A stretch of 12,945 nt of DNA from Betaproteobacteria bacterium RBG_16_58_11 (GTDB lineage Bacteria > Pseudomonadota > Gammaproteobacteria > Burkholderiales > Thiobacteraceae): positions 1 to 12,945 of the forward strand of contig MEQN01000094.1 in NCBI GenBank assembly GCA_001770235.1, written 5' to 3'. This document shows positions 1 through 6,925 of this stretch, in pieces. Every line of letters starts with the position of its first letter. Positions within the stretch are counted from its first letter, which is position 1. The translations under genes and the position numbers were made by a program. A model generated the notes under the pieces. That model worked only from the letters and a program-made list of their open reading frames with translations, ran no database searches and was not told the origin of the DNA.

Positions 1-1583
1 CGATTCCGCCCGCCACGCTTGGCTGCATACAGCGCATCATCCGCTGCTTTGATGAGCGCATCGCTGGTTTGATAATTCGGGAAAGCAGCGATGCCGCCGC
101 TGGCGCTGGTGCAAAAATAGGTATCGCGATGCGGATGGCGAATCTGGGCAAAGTCTTGGCGTATGCCGTCTATGATAGTGAAAGCTTGCTCCAGGTTGGT
201 GTTGGGCAGGCCGATGAGAAACTCTTCGCCACCGTAGCGGCAGAGAATGTCTTGTTTGCGCAGGCGTTGCTTGAGTAGCCACGACAGGCTGCGAATGATT
301 TGATCGCCGACGGGGTGGCCATAGTTGTCGTTGACTTGCTTGAAATGGTCGATATCCAACATCGCCACCGACAATCTGGCGCCCTCATGCGCGACGTTGG
401 AGAGCATGGCATCCAGCGTGTCTTTGCCGCTGGTGTGATTGAGCAAGCCGGTGAGGCTATCGTGGTACATGGAGCGGCGCAGCGCCCGGTAGCGTTCGAT
501 TTTACTTTTAACGATGGCGTTGAGAAAAACCGGGTTAAACGGTTTGGTGAGGAAATGATCGCCGCCCAAACGCATGGCATCGACTTGCAGCGCGACATTG
601 GTTTCGCCGGAAAGATACACAATGGGGATGCTCAAGAATTCGTCATGCTGGCGGATGATGCGCGCGGCCTCGACCCCGGTGCAGTTGGGCATGTACATGT
701 CCATCAAAATCAAATCGGGGTTGAACTGCTTGAGCGCGCTGAGCACTTGGCGCGGGTCGTTGATGGCCTGGGTGAGGATTTGGTTTTCCTCCAGCGTGCG
801 CTGAATGACGCGGCTGGCCGTCAGCGAATCTTCCACGATCAGCACGCGGTAAGCTTCTTGCTCCTGCCGTTCGTTCAGTTCCAGAATTTGCGCGACGATG
901 GTGTGCAGCGCCGCGCCTTCCAGCAAACACCAATCACAGCCGATACGCAGCACTTGTTGCAACTGCTCAAAATCGGAGCGTACCGCGAGACAGAGCAATT
1001 GCCCGATCGCGAATTGCTGGCGCAGCGCTTTGATGCGCGCCTGCCATGCTTCTTCCGGCAGACTGCTGATGTCGAGCAGCAGCAAAGGGGCGCTGCCCAC
1101 GCTATCCGGCAATGACTGTTCCCACGTCAGGAAATTTACCGACATGCCGAAATATTCGAGCTGCGTGAGCAAGTCTTGCCATAATTCCCGGTCATGCCCG
1201 ATCAGCCAAATATCGCCCACCCGCTTGGTATTGATCGGGGCATGCTGCGGTTCATGGCGCCGCTCGACCATACCCTCGGATGCCGCAGCGTGGCTATCTA
1301 CCATGCGCGTGAGTGCGAGTATGCGTTCGTTTAAATCATCTGCCGTGGCTTGATTTAGCGGGTGGCTCACTTCTTCATTGAACAAGGCCAACGCGACTTG
1401 CTCTAGCTGGTGGCTAGCGTGATGCAAGGCGGTGACGCCCTTGTCGATGAGGAATTCAGTAAAACTATTAATCGACACCGCCAACTCAACGAAATTCTCA
1501 ACGCTCGGCGCCGATTGATAGTGCTGCCAGGCGCTTAACAGCGCTTGGCTTTTTTTCGTGAGGTCGTCGGGAGAGCAAAGCAT
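1..1583 (-). CDS. response-regulator diguanylate cyclase (pseudo-receiver + receiver + GGDEF), 3' end beyond window
   Basis: The frame is open from an ATG at 1583-1581 to the window edge (527 codons, no stop seen). An in-frame TAG five codons upstream (1596-1598) bounds the N-terminus. Domains in order: a helical N-terminal region (about residues 1-110, possibly HPt-like, not certain); a receiver-like fold (about 120-235) that has an aspartate in LLLLDIS but no TKP-type lysine, so probably a pseudo-receiver; a canonical receiver (about 243-360) with the acidic pair in IVED, phosphoacceptor D295 in LMDMYMP and K347 in LTKPF; and GGDEF (about 370 on) with SLTGLLN, LDIDHFKQVND and active-site GGEEF at 451-455. 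RKQD at 442-445, five residues before GGEEF, is an intact RxxD product-inhibition site. By family knowledge it should make cyclic di-GMP from two GTP under phosphorelay control and be feedback inhibited. The Shine-Dalgarno sequence is weak. It lies 150 bp downstream of gltA, probably as a separate unit. Confidence 0.93.
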   Translation of the reverse strand, partial: MLCSPDDLTKKSQALLSAWQHYQSAPSVENFVELAVSINSFTEFLIDKGVTALHHASHQLEQVALALFNEEVSHPLNQATADDLNERILALTRMVDSHAAASEGMVERRHEPQHAPINTKRVGDIWLIGHDRELWQDLLTQLEYFGMSVNFLTWEQSLPDSVGSAPLLLLDISSLPEEAWQARIKALRQQFAIGQLLCLAVRSDFEQLQQVLRIGCDWCLLEGAALHTIVAQILELNERQEQEAYRVLIVEDSLTASRVIQRTLEENQILTQAINDPRQVLSALKQFNPDLILMDMYMPNCTGVEAARIIRQHDEFLSIPIVYLSGETNVALQVDAMRLGGDHFLTKPFNPVFLNAIVKSKIERYRALRRSMYHDSLTGLLNHTSGKDTLDAMLSNVAHEGARLSVAMLDIDHFKQVNDNYGHPVGDQIIRSLSWLLKQRLRKQDILCRYGGEEFLIGLPNTNLEQAFTIIDGIRQDFAQIRHPHRDTYFCTSASGGIAAFPNYQTSDALIKAADDALYAAKRGGRN

Positions 1584-1658
1584 GAGGGGTTGGGGCTAAT
1601 GGCGTCTATAAACAGTGGCCGGTTTTTATATTTACGGCTTATAGCGCGATTTATTTAG

Positions 1659-1694
1659 CGTCGCCTAACCATGCACCACGCTTCATAGGCGACG
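1659..1694. repeat. 9-bp inverted repeat downstream of gltA
   Basis: CGTCGCCTA at 1659-1667 is exactly complementary to TAGGCGACG at 1686-1694, with an 18-nt loop. It lies 40 bp past the gltA stop, inside the 150-bp gap before the cyclase gene. No T-run follows on the minus strand, so it is not a classic intrinsic terminator. It may be an RNA 3'-end structure for gltA or a protein site; the role is unknown. Confidence 0.4.
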
Positions 1695-1733
1695 AGCGCT
1701 ACTTTAGGCCGTGCGATGGCCCCGAAAACTGGC

Positions 1734-2894
1734 TTAGCCGCGCCGCTCCAGCGGCACGTATTCCCGGTCGACTTCGCCCGTATAAACCTGGGTGGGACGG
1801 AAGATACGATTCTGGCCCAACTGCTCTTTCCAATGCGCCAGCCAGCCCGCCACGCGCGACATGGCGAACAGGGAGGGAAACTGATCGGGGGCAATGCCCA
1901 TTTCCCGATACAGCACGCCGGAATAAAAATCCACGTTGGGATAGATGCCCTTGGCGCCGAGCCGATCGGTGGCGGCCTTTTCCACCGCTTGGGCGATTTC
2001 GAACAGGGGGCCGACCTTGCCCTCTTTGTAATCCGCGAACTTGCGCATCAAGTGTTCCAAAATCACGGCGCGCGGATCTTTGACGTTGTATTCCCGATGG
2101 CCGAAGCCCCAGATTTTTTTCTTGGCCAAAAGCTGAGCATCGATATAGGCCGCCGCCTTTTCGGGCGAGCCGATTTCTTCCAGCATATGAACCACCGCCT
2201 GGTTGGCGCCGCCATGCAGCGGGCCGGATAAGGTCGCGATGCCGGAGGCGATGACGCTATACGGGCTGGCTAAAGTCGAACCCGCCACCAACACGGCAAA
2301 AGTGGAAGCGTTGATCGTGTGCTCGGCGTGCAGGATCAGGCAAATATCCATGATGCGCGCGATGTAGCGATCCGGTTCCTTACCCGTCAGCATCCATAGA
2401 AAGTTTTCGGCGTGGGTCAAATCGGTGCGCGGCTCGATGGGATCGTAACCGTTACGGATATGCTCCCACATCGTCACCATGGTCGCCATGTGCGCAATGA
2501 TGGTGACGGAGGTGTTATGCACAAAGTTCACATCGGCGCAATGAGCGCCGCCGGTCAAACCATCCGCGCCGGAATGGTCCATGCCGAGACACGCCATCAT
2601 CGATTGCAGCATGTCCATCGGGTGGCCGGCCGGCGGCAGTTGGCGCATCAATTCGCGGATGCGGAATTTCACCCGGCGGTTGGCGCGCATGTCCAGGTCG
2701 AACGCTTTGAGCTTGGCGCGTGCCGGCAAATCCCCGTCCAGCAACAACAGCGCGGTTTCCTCAAACGTGCTGCGCTCGGCCAGCACCTCGATCGGGTAGC
2801 CGCGATAGGACAAGATGCCCTTCTCGCCATCGATGAAGGAGATATTGGATTTGGTTGCCGGTACGCCTTCCAGGCCGGGCACATATTCGTTCAT
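1734..2894 (-). CDS. gltA: citrate synthase (short, cyanobacterial/PrpC-like type)
   Basis: 386 aa. It condenses oxaloacetate and acetyl-CoA to citrate, the entry step of the TCA cycle. The three catalytic residues are visible: H227 in GPLHGGAN, H266 in GFGHREY and D322 in YPNVDFYSG, with LHAEHTINASTFA (about 188-200) as the substrate-binding helix and FRPTQVYTG near the C-terminus. It is shorter than the roughly 430-residue E. coli-type enzyme and lacks that enzyme's extended N-terminal region. The N-terminal LEGVPATKS and LSYRGYPIE resemble cyanobacterial and methylcitrate-synthase-like enzymes. Methylcitrate synthase (PrpC) is therefore possible, but no prp genes are adjacent. The ATG at 2894 is preceded by GGGGA at suitable distance. 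The gene follows the erpA terminator by under 40 bp, so it probably has its own promoter there, although I see no convincing hexamer pair. Confidence 0.93.
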   Translation of the reverse strand: MNEYVPGLEGVPATKSNISFIDGEKGILSYRGYPIEVLAERSTFEETALLLLDGDLPARAKLKAFDLDMRANRRVKFRIRELMRQLPPAGHPMDMLQSMMACLGMDHSGADGLTGGAHCADVNFVHNTSVTIIAHMATMVTMWEHIRNGYDPIEPRTDLTHAENFLWMLTGKEPDRYIARIMDICLILHAEHTINASTFAVLVAGSTLASPYSVIASGIATLSGPLHGGANQAVVHMLEEIGSPEKAAAYIDAQLLAKKKIWGFGHREYNVKDPRAVILEHLMRKFADYKEGKVGPLFEIAQAVEKAATDRLGAKGIYPNVDFYSGVLYREMGIAPDQFPSLFAMSRVAGWLAHWKEQLGQNRIFRPTQVYTGEVDREYVPLERRG

Positions 2895-2931
2895 GGTTTA
2901 TCCCCGCACATAACCTGTACAACAAGCCTAT

Positions 2932-2962
2932 ACAAAAACAAAGGAGGCGCAGAACGCCTCCT
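2932..2962 (-). terminator. intrinsic terminator after erpA
   Basis: A perfect 8-bp stem (AGGAGGCG 2942-2949 with CGCCTCCT 2955-2962, 5-nt loop) is followed on the minus strand by a T-rich run interrupted by one G (TTTGTTTTTG). It lies 29 bp past the erpA stop and closes the argC-DUF6776-bactofilin-erpA run before gltA. Confidence 0.88.
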
Positions 2963-2991
2963 CCAAGGTAAAGCCAACTCTCTAAAGCGCG

Positions 2992-3342
2992 TTAAGAGGA
3001 GAAAGAGGAACCGCAACCACAGGTGGAGGTGGCGTTCGGATTCTTGATGACGAACTGCGCGCCATTCAAGCCCTCTTGATAATCGATTTCCGCGCCGGCC
3101 AAATAGGTGAAGCTCATCGGATCGATCAAGAGTTTGACGCCGGCCTTTTCGACCACCGTGTCGTCTTCGGCCTGCTGCTCGTCAAAAGTGAAACCGTATT
3201 GAAATCCGGAGCAGCCGCCGCCGGACACAAAAACGCGCAGTTTGAGATCGCCGCTGCCTTCTTCCTCGATCAACTGCTTCACTTTCGCCGCGGCACTGTC
3301 GGTAAACAGCAGCGGTGCGGGCATTTCAGTCGGTGCATTCAT
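2992..3342 (-). CDS. erpA: A-type iron-sulfur cluster insertion protein ErpA
   Basis: 116 aa, the usual size. A-type carriers bind a [Fe-S] cluster and pass it to apoproteins; ErpA serves essential targets such as isoprenoid-synthesis and respiratory enzymes. The three ligand cysteines are present: C44 in [11 protein letters not shown], and C108 and C110 in STCGCGSSF at the C-terminus. [13 protein letters not shown] at the start and the [32 protein letters not shown] block are typical of the family. The ATG at 3342 has a good Shine-Dalgarno AGGAG four to six bases upstream. It is last in a four-gene run, 39 bp after the bactofilin gene, and is followed by a terminator. IscA is the main alternative, but the absence of isc genes, the sequence and the neighbourhood favour ErpA. 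Confidence 0.95.
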   Translation of the reverse strand: MNAPTEMPAPLLFTDSAAAKVKQLIEEEGSGDLKLRVFVSGGGCSGFQYGFTFDEQQAEDDTVVEKAGVKLLIDPMSFTYLAGAEIDYQEGLNGAQFVIKNPNATSTCGCGSSFSS

Positions 3343-3381
3343 GAGTATCTCCTAAGTTCAGTATGATTCATTATCCAATGC

Positions 3382-3798
3382 TTATGCAGATTGGTCAACG
3401 ATGGCGCCGTGCGCAAACCCTTCTTCTGAAAGGGTTCCTTCCACATGCACCAGCTTGCCTTCGACGATCGCGCCCATATGCATTTCCAGGGTTTTGTAGA
3501 ACACATCTCCGGAGACATGGCACTTGGATTGGAGTTCCACATATTCGGTCGCGTGTACCGGACCTACCGCCGTGCCGTTGATCACGACATGCGATACACG
3601 AATCTTGCCCTCGATTTTGGCGTTTTCAGACAGCACCAAGGTACAGGGCTGATCGCCCTGCGCGGTGACATTGCCTTTCACCTGGCCATCCACGCGCAGG
3701 CCGCCGCTGAACGAGACGTCGCCCACCACTTTAGTGTCGGCGCCGATCAGGGTATCGATACGGTTTTGCGGTTTGCTCGGTTTGTTGGAGAAAAACAT
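3382..3798 (-). CDS. bactofilin (polymer-forming cytoskeletal protein)
   Basis: 138 aa. Bactofilins form a right-handed beta-helix that self-assembles into filaments without nucleotide and scaffolds envelope or cell-shape enzymes. The repeated short hydrophobic/glycine pattern is plain: IGADTKVVGDVSFSGGLRVD, then VKGNVTAQGD, ENAKIEGKIRVSHVVINGTAVG, VSGDVFYKTLEMHMGAIVEGKLVHVEG (roughly residues 18-122). The N-terminal MFFSNKPSKPQNRIDT is a short basic/disordered tail as in other bactofilins. The ATG at 3798 has AAGGGA upstream. It follows the DUF6776 gene by 19 bp and precedes erpA by 39 bp in the same orientation, so it is almost surely co-transcribed. The membrane coiled-coil protein next door is an obvious candidate partner, but that is inference. 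Confidence 0.93.
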   Translation of the reverse strand: MFFSNKPSKPQNRIDTLIGADTKVVGDVSFSGGLRVDGQVKGNVTAQGDQPCTLVLSENAKIEGKIRVSHVVINGTAVGPVHATEYVELQSKCHVSGDVFYKTLEMHMGAIVEGKLVHVEGTLSEEGFAHGAIVDQSA

Positions 3799-3817
3799 GG
3801 CTTATCCCTTGCTTAGC

Positions 3818-4570
3818 TTAGAGGTTGACGGTTTTAGTCCATTTCGGCTGGGTGTTGCCTGCTTCGAATACCCGAATCTGGATACTCTTCGGCGCCAACC
3901 CGGCCGGCAGTTGAAAGGCGCCTTCCAGCCGCTGGTAATACTTGAAACTGACATTGATTGCTTGGGGCTTGCCCGGCGCCGCTTCGGGTAGCGCGTACGC
4001 TACTCGCTTACCCGCTTGGTCGCCGGTCACCAGAAACTGAACGCTGCCGACGAATTCCTGCTCGCGTTTGCCGGATTTCAATAGTAGCAGCCGGTAGCGA
4101 TATTCGCCAGCCAGTACCGGATTACGCTCCACCTTGAAATGATAGATCGACACCGGCCCCGGCCCTTGATCAGGGGACAGCAGATTGCGGAAGAAAGCAT
4201 TGTCTTCGCGCAATATAGCGCTCTCTTCCTGCAAAGTTTGCAGCGATTTGGCGAGGTCTTTATGCGTGGTTTGCTCGATTTCGATCTGTTGGGAGATGCG
4301 CATCTTCTCGGCTTGGAGTTCAGCGTTCTCCTGCTCTAGCAGTTTTACGCGGCTAGTGAGTTCTGCAAGCTGGAGTTGCGCTTGGCTTTTTTCGAACCCG
4401 GCCAAGCGTAAACCCGTCTCAAACACCCATTGCCCCAGCATTAACCCCGCTGCGACCAATACGCCAATCGCAATCATGCGCAGCGGCCATGGAATGTGAG
4501 TGCGCACCAACAGGCGTGGCGCGTTGATCCCAAATTTGGATTTGATGGTGCGGACGAGCTTAGATGCCAC
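3818..4570 (-). CDS. single-pass membrane coiled-coil protein, DUF6776 type
   Basis: 250 aa with a GTG start at 4570-4568. GTG is chosen because AGGAGG stands 6 bases before it, the best ribosome binding site in the window. Visible layout: a basic cytoplasmic N-terminus (1-28), one hydrophobic helix (about 29-50, MIAIGVLVAAGLMLGQWVF), a long heptad-rich coiled coil (about 58-130, rich in L, E, Q), then a probably periplasmic beta-rich domain (about 133-250, with VSIYHFKVERNP and YRYRLLLLKSGKREQEF). I recognise it as the DUF6776 family of proteobacteria, which has no assigned biochemical function. It sits between argC and the bactofilin gene (gaps of 18 and 19 bp). The topology and the neighbour suggest a membrane anchor or periplasmic link for the bactofilin polymer; that is inference. 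Confidence 0.85.
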   Translation of the reverse strand: MASKLVRTIKSKFGINAPRLLVRTHIPWPLRMIAIGVLVAAGLMLGQWVFETGLRLAGFEKSQAQLQLAELTSRVKLLEQENAELQAEKMRISQQIEIEQTTHKDLAKSLQTLQEESAILREDNAFFRNLLSPDQGPGPVSIYHFKVERNPVLAGEYRYRLLLLKSGKREQEFVGSVQFLVTGDQAGKRVAYALPEAAPGKPQAINVSFKYYQRLEGAFQLPAGLAPKSIQIRVFEAGNTQPKWTKTVNL

Positions 4571-4588
4571 GCCGACCTCCTGAGCGCA

Positions 4589-5617
4589 TTAGGGAAGCAC
4601 TGGAACTTGGTCGAGGCCCAGCGTCTCCGGCAACCCGAACAGAATATTCATATTCTGCACCGCCTGACCCGATGCGCCTTTGACCAAATTGTCGATCACC
4701 GACAGCACGACCACGGTGTCGCCGCCCTGCGGCCGATGCACCGCGATACGGCACATATTGGAAGCGCGCACCGAGCGCGTCTCCGGCAACGCGCCGGGCG
4801 CCATCACATCGACGAAGGCTTCATCGCGATAGCGCTGCTCGAACAGCGCTTGCAGGTCCACGTCGGCCGTCAGTCGCGCATAAAGCGTCGCCTCAATGCC
4901 GCGAATCATGGGCGTGAGATGCGGCACGAAAGTCAGCCCCACCTCGCTCCCGGCGGCGCGGGAAAGCCCTTGGCGAATCTCCGGTAAATGCCGATGGCCC
5001 GCCACCCCATAGGCCTTGAAGTTATCCGCCGCCTCGGCGAGCAGGGCATGCACTTCGGCCTTGCGCCCCGCGCCGGAAACACCGGATTTGGCATCGGCGA
5101 TCAAATGCGCGCGATCGACCACCCCCGCTTCGATCAGCGGCAGGAAGCCCAATTGCACGGCGGTGGGATAGCAGCCCGGGTTAGCGATCAAACGCGCGCC
5201 CTTGATTTTTTCGCGGTTGATTTCCGGCAGGCCATACACGGCCTCACTCACCAACTCGGGGCAGGCGTGCGACATGCCATACCATTTCTCCCAGGTGGGC
5301 ACATCCGTGATACGGAAATCTGCGGCAAGATCGATTACGCGCACCCCCGCTTCGAGCAGCTCGCGCGCTTGCGTCATGGCAATGCCGTTGGGCGTGGCGA
5401 AAAACACCACGTCGCACTGCTTGAGGGGGGCGGTGGCCGGGTCTTCAAACGCCAGCTTCACCCGCCCGCGCAAATTGGGGAACATGTCTGAAACGGGCAT
5501 GCCCGCTTCCTTGCGCGAGGTGATCGTGGTCAACTCGGCCTGCGGATGCTGCGCCAAAATACGCAGCAATTCCACGCCGGTGTAACCGGTGCCGCCAACG
5601 ATGCCGATTTTGATCAT
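4589..5617 (-). CDS. argC: N-acetyl-gamma-glutamyl-phosphate reductase
   Basis: 342 aa. It reduces N-acetylglutamyl phosphate to the semialdehyde with NADPH, the third step of arginine biosynthesis, in the cytoplasm. It shows the NADP-binding loop [11 protein letters not shown] (residues 4-14), the catalytic cysteine C149 in [11 protein letters not shown], and the conserved [11 protein letters not shown] segment (about 204-214) carrying the second catalytic histidine. The length is typical for the bacterial ArgC class. The ATG at 5617 has GAGAGA upstream, a modest ribosome binding site. It opens a four-gene run with DUF6776, bactofilin and erpA. A large inverted repeat and the rpsI terminator lie just upstream, so its promoter must lie within roughly 140 bp that is mostly repeat. 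Confidence 0.96.
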   Translation of the reverse strand: MIKIGIVGGTGYTGVELLRILAQHPQAELTTITSRKEAGMPVSDMFPNLRGRVKLAFEDPATAPLKQCDVVFFATPNGIAMTQARELLEAGVRVIDLAADFRITDVPTWEKWYGMSHACPELVSEAVYGLPEINREKIKGARLIANPGCYPTAVQLGFLPLIEAGVVDRAHLIADAKSGVSGAGRKAEVHALLAEAADNFKAYGVAGHRHLPEIRQGLSRAAGSEVGLTFVPHLTPMIRGIEATLYARLTADVDLQALFEQRYRDEAFVDVMAPGALPETRSVRASNMCRIAVHRPQGGDTVVVLSVIDNLVKGASGQAVQNMNILFGLPETLGLDQVPVLP

Positions 5618-5646
5618 GTTCTCTCAACTCTCAAAAAAAAATCTTT

Positions 5647-5724
5647 AACCGCGAAGGACGCGAAGGTACGCGAAGGAAACCTTGAAGCGCTTTTCCTTTG
5701 CGCACCTTCGCGTCCTTCGCGGTT
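5647..5724. repeat. long imperfect palindrome made of CGCGAAGG units
   Basis: Two 33-nt arms (5647-5679 and 5692-5724) are complementary at all but 2 positions, with a 12-nt loop (5680-5691). Each arm holds three tandem CGCGAAGG-type units about ten bases apart (one unit degenerate in the right arm). It lies between the argC start and the rpsI terminator. The motif AACCGCGAAGGACGCGAAGG looks like a dispersed intergenic element I have seen in many proteobacterial genomes; that comparison is from memory. As RNA it would form a very stable hairpin upstream of argC. Confidence 0.9.
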
Positions 5725-5761
5725 CATGCTTTTCCTTGAAATCAAATCATACCGCCGAACC

Positions 5762-5789
5762 AACAAAAAAGCCGCCCGGAGGCGGCTTT
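5762..5789 (-). terminator. intrinsic terminator after rpsI
   Basis: AAAGCCGCC (5768-5776) and GGCGGCTTT (5781-5789) form a perfect 9-bp stem with a 4-nt loop. On the minus strand it is followed by TTTTTTGTT. It lies about 20 bp after the rpsI stop codon. Confidence 0.92.
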
Positions 5790-5808
5790 CTGTCCAAAGC
5801 GTAAGGTA

Positions 5809-6201
5809 TTAACGCTTGGAGAACTGCTTGCGCCGGCGCGCTTTGTGGAAGCCGACTTTCTTACGTTCAACTTCGCGCGCATCGCGGGTAACGAAACCAG
5901 CCTGTTTGAGCGCGGGCTTAAGATTCGCATCGAAATCGATCAGCGCGCGGGTAATCCCGTGGCGCACCGCACCGGCTTGGCCAGATTCGCCGCCCCCCAG
6001 CACGTTTACTTTGATATCGAATTTGGAGAGGTTCTCGGTCAATACGATGGGCTGACGCACCACCATGCGGCCGGTTTCACGTGAGAAGTAGGTATCCACC
6101 GGTTTGCCGTTCACGGTGAAATCGCCTTTGCCAGGCTTCAGAAAAACTCGGGCAACCGAACTTTTGCGCCGGCCTGTGCCGTAGTACCAATTATCGATCA
6201 T
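5809..6201 (-). CDS. rpsI: 30S ribosomal protein S9
   Basis: 130 aa, the standard length. S9 is a component of the 30S head whose C-terminal tail reaches the P-site tRNA. Diagnostic segments: [19 protein letters not shown] at the N-terminus, the [20 protein letters not shown] core, and the basic tail RRRKQFSKR ending in the invariant SKR. The ATG at 6201 is preceded by AAGGAA; this ribosome binding site overlaps the rplM stop codon, 9 bp away, giving tight coupling. It is second gene of the conserved rplM-rpsI operon and is followed by a strong terminator. Confidence 0.98.
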   Translation of the reverse strand: MIDNWYYGTGRRKSSVARVFLKPGKGDFTVNGKPVDTYFSRETGRMVVRQPIVLTENLSKFDIKVNVLGGGESGQAGAVRHGITRALIDFDANLKPALKQAGFVTRDAREVERKKVGFHKARRRKQFSKR

Positions 6202-6210
6202 GAACGTTCC

Positions 6211-6639
6211 TTAAATTTCCAGCGCGCGGGGTTGTTGCGCTTCATGCGGATGCGTACCGCCAGCGTAAACCTTGAGCTTTTTGATCATTGCATAGCCGAG
6301 CGGACCCTTGGGCAACATACCCTTGACCGCTTTTTGCAGAATGCGCTCAGGATGCTTGGCTTGCAGCTTGGTGAAATTGGTGGTGTATAGGCCGCCCGGA
6401 TAGCCGGAGTGGCGGTGATACAGTTTGTCTTCGGCTTTATTGCCGGTGACGCGCAGCTTTTCGACATTGACCACGACGATAAAATCGCCCGTATCCATGT
6501 GCGGGGTGTAGATCGTCTTGTGCTTGCCACGCAAGCGGTGCGCAATCTCGGTCGCGACGCGGCCCAACACCTTGTCGGTGGCGTCCACGAGGAACCAATC
6601 CTGCTTAATGTCTTGCGGTTTTGCGGAGTAAGTGCCCAT
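6211..6639 (-). CDS. rplM: 50S ribosomal protein L13
   Basis: 142 aa, the standard length. L13 is an early-assembling 23S-binding protein. Typical blocks are [61 protein letters not shown] and the [29 protein letters not shown] region. The ATG at 6639 has only a weak ribosome binding site (CTGGAT), as is common where expression is autoregulated. A strong promoter 38-67 bp upstream (6677-6706) drives rplM-rpsI. Repression of this operon by L13 itself is known in E. coli; here it is only a possibility. Confidence 0.98.
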   Translation of the reverse strand: MGTYSAKPQDIKQDWFLVDATDKVLGRVATEIAHRLRGKHKTIYTPHMDTGDFIVVVNVEKLRVTGNKAEDKLYHRHSGYPGGLYTTNFTKLQAKHPERILQKAVKGMLPKGPLGYAMIKKLKVYAGGTHPHEAQQPRALEI

Positions 6640-6676
6640 GCCAAAAATCCAGTAGCTGAAATCGGGAAAGCCCGAG

Positions 6677-6706
6677 ACTATATAGGAATTCCGGACGGCC
6701 TGTCAA
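6677..6706 (-). promoter_or_regulatory. sigma70-type promoter of rplM-rpsI
   Basis: A perfect -35 TTGACA (complement of 6701-6706) is followed after 16 bp by TATATA (6679-6684), or after 18 bp by TATAGT (6677-6682). The predicted leader is about 30 nt. It lies just downstream of the terminator at 6748-6777. Confidence 0.75.
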
Positions 6707-6747
6707 ATTGGAATCGTGTTCGAGTGGGAATGGCGCGGACGGCAAGC

Positions 6748-6777
6748 AAAAAAAACGCAGCCGTTTCGGGCTGCGTT
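6748..6777 (-). terminator. intrinsic terminator of the candidate small RNA
   Basis: A perfect 9-bp stem (AACGCAGCC 6754-6762 with GGCTGCGTT 6769-6777, 6-nt loop) ends in eight consecutive T on the minus strand (6748-6755). It insulates the rplM promoter from upstream transcription. It is 149 bp past the doxX stop, which is far for a doxX terminator, and fits better as the 3' end of the small RNA starting near 6837. Confidence 0.9.
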
Positions 6778-6837
6778 GAAATCCACCAATGAAGGAGGAT
6801 GGAGGAGACAACACCAAAACACAGGAAGTGTTTCGAT
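6748..6837 (-). ncRNA. candidate trans-acting small RNA with CU-rich anti-Shine-Dalgarno segment
   Basis: A near-consensus promoter (6844-6873) predicts a start at about A6837. A strong intrinsic terminator ends transcription near 6748, giving a transcript of about 90 nt with no plausible reading frame. Predicted fold: an 8-bp stem (6828-6835 with 6815-6822, one G-U pair) whose loop is UUCCU; then a largely single-stranded CU-rich segment (6791-6808, UCUCCUCC then AUCCUCCUUC) complementary to Shine-Dalgarno sequences; then the terminator stem with a U8 tail, suitable for Hfq binding. The layout matches Hfq-dependent regulators that block ribosome binding sites. I do not recognise a named family; the alternative is a doxX 3' untranslated region. 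Confidence 0.55.
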
Positions 6838-6843
6838 ATGAGA

Positions 6844-6873
6844 ATTATCTAATATTCGAATTAATGATGTCAA
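6844..6873 (-). promoter_or_regulatory. sigma70-type promoter of the candidate small RNA
   Basis: TTGACA (complement of 6868-6873), an 18-bp spacer and GATAAT (complement of 6844-6849) match 11 of 12 consensus bases. It lies in AT-rich DNA downstream of doxX, facing rplM, with no start codon or ribosome binding site for a gene between it and the terminator at 6748. Confidence 0.65.
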
Positions 6874-6925
6874 GCATTTATTAAAATTCTAATAGAAAAG
6901 CATATATTAATTAATAATCAATAAG

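Noticed and set aside
300..1115. A 271-codon plus-strand frame inside the diguanylate cyclase region
   Set aside because: The minus strand encodes intact receiver and GGDEF motifs over the same bases. This frame is a high-GC shadow.
5647..5724. CGCGAAGG repeats as a CRISPR array
   Set aside because: The units are about 10 bp with no spacers and are arranged as one palindrome; no cas gene is present.
6789..6884. A 31-codon plus-strand reading frame opposite the candidate small RNA
   Set aside because: It has no ribosome binding site upstream, and its purine-rich start is simply the complement of the CU-rich RNA segment. The minus strand has a far better promoter-to-terminator unit.
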